Source: Microglena sp. YARC (lineage: Eukaryota > Chlorophyta > Chlorophyceae > Chlamydomonadales > Chlamydomonadaceae). Taken from it: a stretch of DNA of 64,000 bases. Each line of letters begins with the position of its first letter. Position 1 is the stretch's first letter. The DNA lies in contig CM039465.1 of assembly GCA_022414725.1 (NCBI GenBank), positions 4,120,333-4,184,332 of the forward strand, given 5' to 3'. The position numbers were made by a program, and so were the translations under genes. Of the stretch, positions 11,117 to 25,100 are shown piece after piece. The notes under the pieces are model-generated. The model had not been told where the DNA came from. It made no database searches and saw only the letters and a program-made list of their open reading frames with translations.

Positions 11117-13993
11117 CATAGATACATAGATAGATACATACATAGACAGATACATAGATAGATATATATAAATAGATTTAGACATATCATATAGATATCT
11201 CGTAACATAGTTGTATGATATATTGACTATATCATAGGATATGTCGTACAATCTCGTATGATACATCAATATAGTGTATATATAATTGTATAATATACTG
11301 TACGATAATGTATGATAATCGCCAAATAACATTGGTCTTCATTCAGCTCATAAAGGAGAACTTGAACTTGAACTTGAAGGTGAACTTGAAGGTGAACTTG
11401 AACTTGAAGGTGAGGGTGAAATTGAACTTTAAGGTGAAATTGAAGGTGAACTTGAACTTGAAGGTGAACTTGAACTTGAAGGTGAACTTGAAGGTGAACT
11501 TGAACTTGAACTTGAAGGTGAAATTTACCTTGAGAGTGAACTTGGTTATATGGCTCCAGCCTGTAAGACTGCTTGCCGCCTTGGGCAATAACAAAATCAA
11601 TTCAAATAAAGTGCATGAAGGTGAACTTGAACTCAGTTATGTGCCATGCACACGATATTTGCCATGCACACCATGCACACCAAACACACCATGCACACCA
11701 TATTTGCCATGCACACCATGCACACCAAACACACCATGCACACCATATTTGCCATGCACACCATGCACACCACGCACACCATGCACACCACGAACACCAC
11801 ACATGCCATGCACACCATGCACACCATGAACACCACAAATGCCATATGTGCCATGCACACCATGCAAACCATGCACACCATGAACACCATGCACACCATA
11901 TTTGCATTACACACCATGCACACAATGAACACCACAAATGCAACGCAAAATCTGCGATAAGCCCAGGGTACTTCAAATGGCCAAATTGGCCAGCGCTTTA
12001 GCGCACTTGAAAACAAAAAAACTGCGCTTTGTAGTGCAAAAAGCGCAAAAAATGCTGGCAGCGCCCACAAGGGGTTGCAAAAAACTGCGCTTAAAGCGCA
12101 GAGGGGGTCAAAAAGTCAGCGCTTAAAGGCGCAAAAGCGCGCACTTTGAATTACCCTGGATAAGCCGTGCCGCATTACAGTAAAATTCATGTTTGGTCTG
12201 TCGCTCACTTGAACACTTTGACACTTTAACACTTTGACATTCATGTATCACCTGTTGCTCACTTAAGTACTTTAACGACTTAACACTTTGACACTTTAAC
12301 ACCTGTAAAACACGTTAACACTTTGACATTCATGTATCACCTGTTGCTCACTTTAATACTGTAACAAGTTAACACCTATTTACCCCTTTAACATTCTTGT
12401 ATCACCTGTTGCTCACGTAAATACTTTAACAAGTTAACACTTTGACACTTTGACACTTTAACACTTTGACATTCATGTATTACCTGTTGCTTAATTTAAA
12501 ACTTTAATAATTTAACACTTTGACGTTCATGTATTACCTATTTACCTGCTGCTCACTTTAATACTTTAAAACACTTTGGCACTGGTACACCTATAAAACA
12601 TGTTAACACTTTGGCATTCATGTGTTACCTGCTGATCACTTTAACACTTTAATACTTTAACAAGTTAACACCTATTTAACACTTTGACACTTTAACATTC
12701 ATGTATCACCTGTTGCTCACTTTTACACTTTAACACTTTCACACATGAACACCTATTTTCCACTTTTCCACTTTAACATTCATGCATCACCTGTTGCTCA
12801 CTTTAACACTTTAATAATATCACAAGTTAACACCTATTTAACACTTTGACACTTTGACATTCATGTATCACATGTTGCTCACATTAACACTTTAATACCT
12901 GAACACGATAACACTTTGACATTCATGTATTACCTGTTTCTCAATTTAACACTTGAACACTAATTTGAAACTTTGACACTTAGACATGCATGTATCACCT
13001 GTTGCTCACTTTAACACTTTAATACTTTAATAATTTAATGCGTTAACACTTATTTTACACTCTAAATATTTTACATTCATGTATCACCTGTTGCTCACTT
13101 TAATAGGTTAACACTTGTTTAACACTTTAACTATTTGACATTCATGTATTACCTGTTGCTCATTTTAACACTTTAAAACTTGTATACATGAACACTTACT
13201 TTACACGTTAACACTTTGACATTCATGTATTACCTGTTTCTCAATTTTACACTTGAACACTAATATAACACTGTAACACTTTTACATTCATGTATTACCT
13301 ATTGCTCAATTTAATACTTACACAGGTTAACACTTATTTAACACTTAAACACTTCGACATTCATGTATTACCTGGTGCTCCCTATAGACATGTGCTTTGC
13401 ACACCATGCACGCCACACCCACCATGCAAACCTGTATCTCCTGTCGCTCACTTTAACACTTTAACACTTCAACACTTCATCACTTGTCAAACACTTCAAC
13501 GTATATTATGTTGCTCATCATTTCATGTGCAGGCGTATGAGGCATTGACCGATGCACAGTCGAGTGCTGCTTACGAGATTGGGATGAACCCGGTGCGAGA
13601 AGGGCAGCATATTTATAGGGTTGTCACATCCAGTATCATGAATATATAATATATCGAATGATATCTCATGATATATCGAACGATATCTCATGATATATTG
13701 AACGATATCGCTTGATTCATCGAATGATATCCCGTTATATATTTAACGATATCTCATGATGCACAGAACGATATCGCATGATATATCGAACGATATCTCA
13801 TGACATATCGAACGATATTGCATGATATATCGAACGATATCTCATGGCAAATCGAACAATATCGCATGATATATCGAATGATATCGCATGATATATTGAA
13901 CGAAATTGCATGATATATCAATCGATATCGCATGATATATCGAACAATGTTGTATGATATGGGGAGTCCAGCAGGGCACCAGGAAAAATGCAG

Positions 13994-14053
<60 letters not shown>

Positions 14054-16154
14054 CCATCACCATCATCACCATCCTATATATGTAGGGAACAGCAATATGG
14101 TATCATATGATATCATGTCACCATGTAATATCATATGATGCCGGCAGTCTGACTAGGCCAAAGTTACCATGTATATACAATAGAATATGATGCAATTTGA
14201 ATGATATCATACTCGCCTTTGGTCAAAATCATATGATGTGCCTGTCCCTATATATGGCACAGTTATCTTGGAACCAGAAAAATATTGACAAAATCAAAAC
14301 CAGAACCAGAACAAAACCAAACAAATAAACATAAAGAAAAAACCCAGATAAATATACAAGAAGAAAAGAACCAGAACAATATTGACAACCCTGCATATTT
14401 TTTGTTTTGTTTTTTATTTTAATGTTAGAGTCTGCCTGCTGCAAGTGCTGGCTTTAATGTTTTATGATCGAATGATTTAATGATTTAAGTTTGGTCTCAG
14501 ATCTTATTATTTTATTTTTAAATGACAGGCATACAAATAATTTATAGATGAATCACATAACCTTTATTTGCATCCTTTTGTTCAAATTTAATCGAAAAGG
14601 CAGGTGGAGTATTGTTTAAACTCATTGATTATATGTATTATTGTTAAATCTCAGTGATTATAAATTGTTTAAATTGTTTAAACTCGTTGATCGTAAATTG
14701 CTTAAACTGAGTGATAAATATATCCATAGATAATGGATATGTTTCAAGGTCAATGATATGGGGATGAAGCAGGATATGAATGAGGAGGACAGCTATGGAC
14801 CAACAACGCCAACAAAACCAACAACACCAACAACAATAACAACTGGCTGGGACAGGATGAGGTGGACAGCTATGGAGAGCTTTGCCACCTTGTGGCCACT
14901 GTGTTGCAAGGTCCATGATACCAGGGATTTTTATTTTCGCTATATATAGCGATCACTAGTTTTGACCCCGTTTTGGAGAAATTATCGCTATACAAAGGTA
15001 AAAAAAAAAAAAAAAAATGGTGTGCCCTAAATGGCCCCCAAAAGCTACAAAAAGCTACAGAAAGCATTAAAACGCTGTCCCTGGAGGAGCCTTCAAAACC
15101 AAAAAGCTAGAAGAAACCCACTTTCAGATTTGAAAAACAAATCACTGAATGATACAGGGATCAAGTAGGATTCTACTGGGATCCATAAAACACGAATAAA
15201 ATAAAGTAATAAAATTATTTGATAAATAAATAAATAAGTAAACAAAATATAATCCTAATGGATATGAAGCGGGATATTCTACTGGAATCCACAAAACACC
15301 AATAAAATAAATAAAATAAAAAATGCAAGTACAAGAATAAATAAATAAATAAACAAAATGTAATCCCAATGGGGATACCATGAAGCTGGTAGACGTGCTT
15401 TGTCCCACTGTTTTCTTTTGTGCGACGCGTCGCAAATTGAGCGATTCGGTGCGACCCCAGTGCAGCGCGCTTTCCCCCGATTCCCCCGGTCTCTGCGCTT
15501 TGAGCTCCGTGGGGTTTGGGCGGACATTTCTGACTAATTTAGCCGCACCCATGAGTTGCCATGCAGCGATGCCATGCAGCAATGGACGTCGTACAGCAAA
15601 AAATATGTCTTTTTTTGCTTATTGTATTTGATTGCTTATTGCATTTAATTGCTTCTTGTATTTAATTGCTTATTCTATTTGATTGTTCATTGTATTTAAT
15701 TGCCTATCGGATTTAATTGCTTATTGTATTTGATTGCTTATTGTATTTAATTGTTTATTGTATATAATTGCATATCGTATTTAATTGCTTATTGTATTTG
15801 ATTGCTTATCGCATTTAAATGTTTATTGTATTTAATTGCTTATTGTATTTGATTGCTTATTGTATTTAATTGTTTATTGTATATAATTGCTTATTGTATG
15901 TTATTGCTTATTGTATTTGATTGCTTCTTGTATTTAATTGCTTGTTGTATTTAAAATATGCTATGCGAGTCGAAATATGCTATGATTTGGCTTATCGTAT
16001 TTAAGATATGCTACGCGAGTCAAAATGTGCTTTTGCTTCTTGTATTTAAAATATGCTATGCGAGTCAAAGGGCTCTAGGCAGCAACATCATCAACAACAT
16101 CAGCAACATCAACAAGAACATAATCAACATCGACAAGAACATCCTCAACATCAT

Positions 16155-16186
<32 letters not shown>

Positions 16187-19100
16187 ACATCATCAACAAA
16201 AATATCAACAACAAAATCATCACCACCGCCTCCATCACTACTACTGCCACGACAAACACCACCTAACACCCCCACCACGAACACCACTCAACACCCCCAC
16301 CACGAACACCACTCAACACCCCTACAACGAACACCACTCAACACCCCCACCACGAACACCACTCAACACCCCCACCACGAACACCACTCAACACCCCCAC
16401 CACGAACACCACTCAACACCCCCACCACGAACACCACTCAACACCCCCACCACGAACACCACTCAACACCCCCACCACGAACACAACTCAACAGGAATCT
16501 GACCTGGCAAAGGACCCACGCTTTGCAAGGTACGTCGCATCATGGGTTCCGTAGCTTTTATTTTCGGCTACTAACAGCAGCTTCTAGGCAGGTCCCCTAG
16601 CTTGCTACCCAGCTCCCCTAGCCTGCTACCCAGGCAACTATAAAGCAGAGTAGTGCATCTTGAAGCTATCGCTCGTAGCTGAAAAGTAAAGCTATTCTCA
16701 ATCTGATTTACGCCTTGCAGATTCTACCGCCCCCTAAAACAACATAATCTCCATACTTCACATCATTTTTAGTCTTGCAGACGTCCATAAGCAACAACCT
16801 AACGTGTAACCAGGCAATTCCATGTCGCACACGTCTAAACCTTGCAATTGAGGACGTTCAAGCTCCGTGCTGCAAGCTAACGACCTCCAAGCGTTCGACT
16901 ATCTGCGTTACTGGGACAGCATAGCTTAAAAAGATAGCTATGCTCACTCTGATTTAGGCCTCGCAGGTTCTACTGCTGGAACCCTAAACCCTAAACACCT
17001 CGCAGGTTCTACCGCTGGAACCCTTAACCCTAAACGCCTCGCAGGTTCTCCCGCTGGAACCCTAAACCCTAAACCCTAAACTCCTATCAGGTTCTACAGC
17101 TGGAACCCTAAACCCTAAACCCTAAACACCTCGCAGGTTCTACCGCTGGAAACAAGAGGTCATACCCGGTAGGTCATTTATAAGTTGGGGGTTAGTTCAC
17201 CACTTTTTTGTACACAGCCCTTCCAAATATTGAGGTGGGGCACATATATTTAGCATATTTGGGTACGCCTTCACTGGCTGGACTAAAAAAACGAATTCAG
17301 GGCCCCCGTCGGTAAAACGATTGTTTGGGGCTCAGTTCATCAATGCTTTTTCTTTCTAGCCCTTCCTGTCACGGTTGGGTAAGTTTTTTTAGTATATTTG
17401 GCTTAACCCTGGACTGTAACATACATACATACAACACACACACATGGAGGTGGGAAGTTCCATACATGCAACACACTATCTGTCTAGCTCATAGCTTTCC
17501 TTTTCAGCTACGAGCAGTAGCTTCTAGGCAGTTCTTTGAGCCAGGCATTGAGCTAAACCCAAATATGACAGCAGTTCTGGACAGCTGATTTTGTCTGCTT
17601 AAAGGTGCTCTAGGCCGCATTTGTCTGGGCTCAATAGCCAAGCAGGGGATCTGCCTCGAAGCTGTTGCTTGTAGTTTGTACATTAACATTGCTACAGGCT
17701 TTAATGCTATTGTTTGTCTTCGGCAGTAACATAATCAATTCGAACCAAAGCGTCTTATCAAAATATACTTGATCTGATATCTTCAAGCAATCAACCCTTG
17801 GTGGTTGGCCCCACTTCTGCTACTAGCTACAACATATCTACACATATGCAAGTCTGCTACTAATACGGCATGCACTTCTGCTGCTAGCTATAACATATCT
17901 ACACGTTGGCCCCAGCGCCAGCGGACGGGCTGGCCCCCTCAACCTCACGCCTCGCCATGAGGCCTAGCATTTATTTATTTAGTTAGTTAGTTAGTTAGTT
18001 ATTCGTGTATTTATGTATTCATTTATTTATTCATTTATTTTTTTATTTATGCATTTATGTATTTATGTATTTACTTATTTACAATCAACCCCACCAAAGA
18101 TCTGGAGTTTCAGTTAGCTGAGTGGAGAGAGGAGGTAGACGACATGGTACTTACATGGGAAAACATGCTACAAGGCTACGAAAGGAATGCAAAAAGTGCC
18201 GTTTCCGCTGCCGAGAGAATGCTCCACGACGCTTTGGAAGAGCTCGAGAAGCAACAACAGGGTCCAGAGGATGAGGCGCAGCTGCCAGCATCATGCTCTG
18301 CCGCTGTGAGAGATCAGTTCACGTATGCGCGAGAGTGCTGTGACACCTTTCAGCTCGGCATCTCAGACGGGGTGCCGCGCATGGGCAAGTACGTGGAGAA
18401 GCGCTTTGAGCAGATTTCTGAGAGGTGGGTGATCAGCTGTTTTTAAGTGAAGTAATTATATTATTTATTTCATTATTATTTTCTTGTTATTTATTTTATT
18501 TTATTATTATTTATTGTTATTATTTATTGTAGTATTATTTTAACAAAACATACAAATAGGCCACCCCACCAGTTCACGTATGCACGGGAGTGCTGTGGCA
18601 CCTTGCAGCACGGCATCTCAGACGGGGTGGCACGCGTGCACAAGTATGTGGAGAAACACTTTGAGCAGATTTCTGTGAGGCGGGTAAAAATTAGCTGTTT
18701 TGAAGGGAAATTCTTATATTTTAGAGCAGATTTCTGGGAGGACTGTGAATATCTCATATTCTGGGAGGTGGGACTGAAAGCTCTGGGAGACTGGGAGGTC
18801 TGTGCAGAAGCATGTGGAGAAGAGCAGATTTCTGGTAGGTGGGTGGAGAAGGTCTGGGAGGTGGGACTGGGAGGTCTAGGATACTGGGAGGTCTGTGGAG
18901 ATGGGCGGGGAGAAGTGCAGTTTTCTGGGAGGTGGGTGGAGAAGAGCTGGGAGGTGGGCCTGGGAGGTCTGCGGAGATGGGCTTGGATAAGAGCAGATTT
19001 CTGGGAGGTGGGTGGAGAAGGTCTGGGAGGTGGGACTGGGAGGACTGGGAGACTGGGAGGTCTGTGGACATGGGCATGGAGAAGAGCAGCTTTCTGGGAG

Positions 19101-22100
19101 GTCAGTGGAGAAGGTCTGGGAGGTGGGACTGGGAGGTCTGGGAGACTGGAAGGCCTGTGTAGAAGGGCGTGGAGAAGAGCAGATTCCGGAAGGTGGGTGG
19201 ATAAATAAATAATGGCGAATAAATTATGAGGTGTGGGGTTGGGGGGGCCAGCCCGCTTGCTTGCACTGGGGCCAACCACCAATATAAGGAGGTGTAGGTA
19301 GCGGGTGAATACTAGCCTTTATTGAGGGAAATAAGCGTTGTCTGTGCATAGCTTTTTAAATTTGTGTACTGGTACTAGGGAATCTTACCTCCTGGGCTTG
19401 AAATCCTTTCGATAAAAAACAATGGTGATTCTAGTAGCCTTCACTTTTTTTTGCGGATCCCCCCCTCCTGGGGGGCGGAAGCCCCCAGATACACCCCATT
19501 GTCTGTTTGTCCGACCGACCGAAAAATTGAAGCCTGGCATGTCAGCCAACTGTCTCATTACTCATATCTCCATCGTTGCCACCTGTCGGTCCGTTGCCAA
19601 CACACTCCGCCAATTTTCTGCGTCGCTTGCAAAGCTGAATAGGACTTGTTTCCGACAACGTCTCACCATTCTGTCACAGCATTGCGACGCGTGGGTTTGG
19701 CTAAGCTAGTCAGAAATACCCCTTCCAAACAACCCAGGCCCCAGGGTTCCGGGGGGCAGCGTGGCGCACTGGGGTCGCACAGAGTCGCTCAATGCGGACA
19801 CGTTGCGAAAAAAGCAGTGGTGGCCTTTGGAATGCTACTAGCATAACAAACCCTTAAACCCCAAAATACTAGATGTGGCCTTTGAGATGCTCCTAGCAGC
19901 TTTTTGGGCCCCCCAAAGCAAACTCAAAAGACTATAACGTAATAACGTAGTAACATAGGTCCCCCAAACACGAAGTCGAAAATATTAGCACTTGTCCCAC
20001 ATGAAGCACCTACAAGAAAACCCTTGTGAATATCGCACATGCACACATATGCTTATATGCAAGAGCTCATGCACACACACTCATGTGCGCAACATATATG
20101 CACATACACACAGGGGGGGGGGGGGGGGGGGGGGGGGGGGTCTGAAGGGGGGAAGGAAGATGGAAGGAGGAGATGGAGATAGGGTCAAGGGGAATTCAAG
20201 GAGGGTAGGAGACCAAAAATAGGGATGGGAGGGAGGTGGAGGAAGGGTGAAGAGGAATGCTTGCACCTACACTCAGTCATACACTCATACAGTGTAAGCT
20301 ACCCACAAGCGCGAGTGGGTATCATGGCTATTTTGGGGGAATCCGAAATGTGCATTATGAGTCTGTAGGCCTTTCCTATTGCCTATCCCATCGTATCCTA
20401 TCCTGGCGTAGCATTGTTTCTCGTCTGCTAAACTGACTCGTTGTGTAGTCCCATGATTTGGCCACGGACGATATACATGACGTAGCACATCACAGCATAG
20501 CATTGCGCGGAATAGCATTGCCTATCACATCATATCCTAGCATAGCATAGCATAGCATTGCATCTCTTCTGCCACACTGACTCGTTGTGTGATCCCATGA
20601 TTTGGCCACAGACTATATACATGATGTAGCACATCACAGCGTACCATTGCCTATCCCATCATATCCTAGCATAGCATAGCGCAGCGTAGCCTAGCATTGC
20701 GTAGCATTGCATCTCACCTCTACACTGACTCGTTTTGTGATCCCATAATTTGGCCACGGACAATATACATGACGTAGCACATCACAGCGTAGCATTTCCT
20801 ATCCCATCATATCCTAGCATAGCAAAGCATAGCGTAGCGTAGCATTGCATAGCATTGCATAGCATTGCATCTCACCTCTTCACTGACTAGTTGTGTGATC
20901 CCATAATTTAGCCACGGACTATATACATGATGTAGCACATCACAGCGTAGCATTTCTTATCCCATCATATCCTAGCATAGCAAAGCATAGCATAGCGTAG
21001 CGTAGCATTGCATAGCATTGCATCTCACCTCTACACTGACTCGTTGTGTGATCCCATGATTTGGCCACGGACTATATACATGACGTAGCACATCACAGCG
21101 GAGCATTGCCTATCCCATCATATCCTAGCATAGCATTGCATCGCATTGCATAGCATTGCATCTCACCTCTACACTGACTCGTTGTGTGATTCCATGATTT
21201 GGCGACGGACTATATACATGACGTAGCACATCACAGCGTAGCATTGCCTATCCCATCATATCCTAGCATAGCATAGCGTAGCGTAGCATTGCATAGCATT
21301 GCATCTCACCTCTACACTGACTCGTTGCGTGATCCCATAATTTGTCCACTGACGATATACATGACGTAGCACATCACAGCGGAGCATTGCATATTGCATA
21401 TCCCATCATATCCTAGCGTAGCGTAGCATTGCATAGCATTGCATCACACCTCTTCACTGACTCGTTGTGTGATCCCATGATTTGGCCACGGACCATATAC
21501 ATGACGTAGCACATCACAGCGTAGCATTGCCTATCCCATCATATCCTAGCATAGCATAGCATAGCGTAGCGTAGCATTGCATCTCACCTCTACACTGACT
21601 AGTTGTGTGATCCCATGATTTGGCCACGGACCATATACATGACGTAGCACATCACAGCGTAGCATTGCCTATCCAATCATATCCTAGCATAGCATAGCAT
21701 TGCATAGCATAGCATAGCATTGCATAGCATTGCATCTCACCTCCACACTGACTCGTTGTGTGATCCCATGATTCGGCCATGGACTATATACATGACGTAG
21801 CACATCACAGCGGAGCATTGCCTATCCCATCATATCCTAGCATAGCATAGCGTTGCATAGCGTAGCGTAGCGTTGCATAGCGTAGCGTTGCAAAGCATTG
21901 CATATCACCTCTACACTGACTCGTTGTGTGATGGCCACGGACGATATACATGACGTAGCACATCACAGCAGAGCATTGCGTATCCCATCATATCCAGTGT
22001 AGCATTGCATAGCATTGCATCTCACCTCTAAACTGACTCGTTGCGTGATCCCATAATTTGGCCACAGACGATATACATGACATAGCACATCACAGCGGAG

Positions 22101-25100
22101 CATTGCCTATCCCATCATATCCTAGCATAGCGTAGCATTGCATAGCATTGCATCTCACCTCTTCACTGACTCGTTGTGTGATCCCATAATTTGGCCACAG
22201 ACGATATACATGACATAGCACATCACAGCGTAACATTGCCTATCCCATCATATCCTAGCATAGCATAGCATAGCATAGCGTAGCATAGCATTGCATAGCA
22301 TTGCATCTCACCTCCACACTGACTCGTTGTGTGATCCCATAATATGGTCACGGACGATATACATGACGTAGCACATCACAGCGGAGCATTGCCTATCCCA
22401 TTATATCCTAGCATAGCATAGCATAGCGTAGCGTTGCATAGCGTAGCGTAGCGTAGCGTAGTGTAGCGTAGCGTAGCATAGCGTAGCGTTGCATAGCATT
22501 GCATCTCACCTCTACACTGACTCGTTGTGTGATCCCATGATTTGGCCACGGACTATATACATGACATAGCACATCACAGCGGAGCATTGCCTATCCCATC
22601 ATATCCTAGCATAGCATAGCGTTGCATAGCATTGCATAGCATTGCATAGCATTGCATAGCATGGCATAGCATTGCATAGCATTGCATAGCATCGCATAGC
22701 ATTGCAGAGCATTGCAGAGCATTGCAGAGCATTGCAGAGCATTGCAGAGCATTGCATAGCGTTGCATAGCATTGCACAGCATTGCATCTCACCTCTACAC
22801 TGACTTGTTGTGTGATCCCATGATTTGGCCACAGACTATATACATGACGTAGCACATCACAGCGTAGCATTGCCTATCCCATCATATCCTAGCATAGCAT
22901 ATCGCAGCGTAGCCTAGCATTGCGTAGCATTGCATCTCACCTCTACACTGACTCGTTTTGTGATCCCATAATTTGGCCACGGACAATATACATGACGTAG
23001 CACATCACAGCGTAGCATTTCCTATCCCATCATATCCTAGCATAGCATAGCATAGCGTAGCATTGCATAGCATTGCATAGCATTGCATCTCACCTCTTCA
23101 CTGACTCGTTGTGTGATCCCATAATTTGGCCACGGACTATAAACATGATGTAGCACATCACAGCGTAGCATTTCCTATCCCATCATATCCTAGCATAGCA
23201 AAGCATAGCATAGCGTAGCGTAGCATTGCATAGCATTGCATCTCACCTCTACACTGACTCGTTGCGTGATCCCATAATTTGGCCACAGACGATATACATG
23301 ACATAGCACATCACAGCGGAGCATTGCCTATCCCATCATATCCTAGCATAGCAAAGCATAGCATAGCGTAGCGTAGCATTGCATAGCATTGCATATCACC
23401 TCTACACTGACTCGTTGTGTGATCCCATAATTTGGCCACGGACCATATACATGACGTAGCACATCACAGCGGAGCATTGCCTATCCCATCATATCCTAGC
23501 ATAGCATTGCATCGCATTGCATAGCATTGCATAGCACCCCTACACTGACTCGTTGTGTGATCCCATGATTTGGCGACGGACTATATACATGACGTAGCAC
23601 ATCACAGCGTAGCATTGCCTATCCCATCATATCCTAGCATAGCATAGCGTAGCGTAGCATTGCATAGCATTGCATCTCACCTCTACACTGACTCGTTGCG
23701 TGATCCCATAATTTGTCCACTGACGATATACATGACGTAGCACATCACAGCGGAGCATTGCATATTGCATATCCCATCATATCCTAGCGTAGCGTAGCAT
23801 TGCATAGCATTGCATCACACCTCTTCACTGACTCGTTGTGTGATCCCATGATTTGGCCACGAACCATATACATGACGTAGCACATCACAGCGTAGCATTG
23901 CCTATCCCATCATATCCTAGCATAGCATAGCATAGCGTAGCGTAGCATTGCATCTCACCTCTACACTGACTAGTTGTGTGATCCCATGATTTGGCCACGG
24001 ACCATATACATGACGTAGCACATCACAGCGTAGCATTGCCTATCCAATCATATCCTAGCATAGCATAGCATTGCATAGCATTGCATAGCATTCCATAGCA
24101 TTGCATCTCACCTCCACACTGACTCGTTGTGTGATCCCATGATTTGGCCATGGACTATATACATGACGTAGCACATCACAGCGGAGCATTGCCTATCCCA
24201 TTATATCCTAGCATAGCATAGCATAGCGTAGCGTTGCATAGCGTAGCGTAGCATAGCGTAGCGTTGCATAGCATTGCATCTCACCTCTACACTGACTCGT
24301 TGTGTGATGGCCACGGACGATATACATGACGTAGCACATCACAGCTGAGCATTGCGTATCCCATCATATCCTAGCGTAGCGTAGCATTGCATAGCATTGC
24401 ATCTCACCTCTACACTGACTCGTTGCGTGATCCCATAATTTGGCCACAGACGATATACATGACATAGCACATCACAGCGGAGCATTGCCTATCCCATCAT
24501 ATCCTAGCATAGCAAAGCATAGCATAGCGTAGCGTAGCATTGCATAGCATTGCATATCACCTCTACACTGACTCGTTGTGTGATCCCATAATTTGGCCAC
24601 GGACCATATACATGACGTAGCACATCACAGCGGAGCATTGCCTATCCCATCATATCCTAGCATAGCATTGCATCGCATTGCATAGCATTGCATAGCACCT
24701 CTACACTGACTCGTTGTGTGATCCCATGATTTGGCCACGGACCATATACATGACGTAGCACATCACAGCGTAGCATTGCCTATCCCATCATATCCTAGCA
24801 TAGCATAGCATAGCGTAGCAACGTAGCATGGCATCTCACCTCTACACTGACTTGTTGCGTGATCCCATGATTTGGCCACGGACCATATACATGACGTAGC
24901 ACATCACAGCGTAGCATTGCCTACCCAATCATATCCTAGCATAGCAAAGCATAGCATTGCATAGCATTGCATCTCACCTCCACACTGACTCGTTGTGTGA
25001 TCCCATGATTTGGCCATGGACTATAAACATGACGTAGCACATCACAGCGTAGCATTGCCTATCCCATTATATCCTAGCATAGCATAGCATAGCGTAGCGT

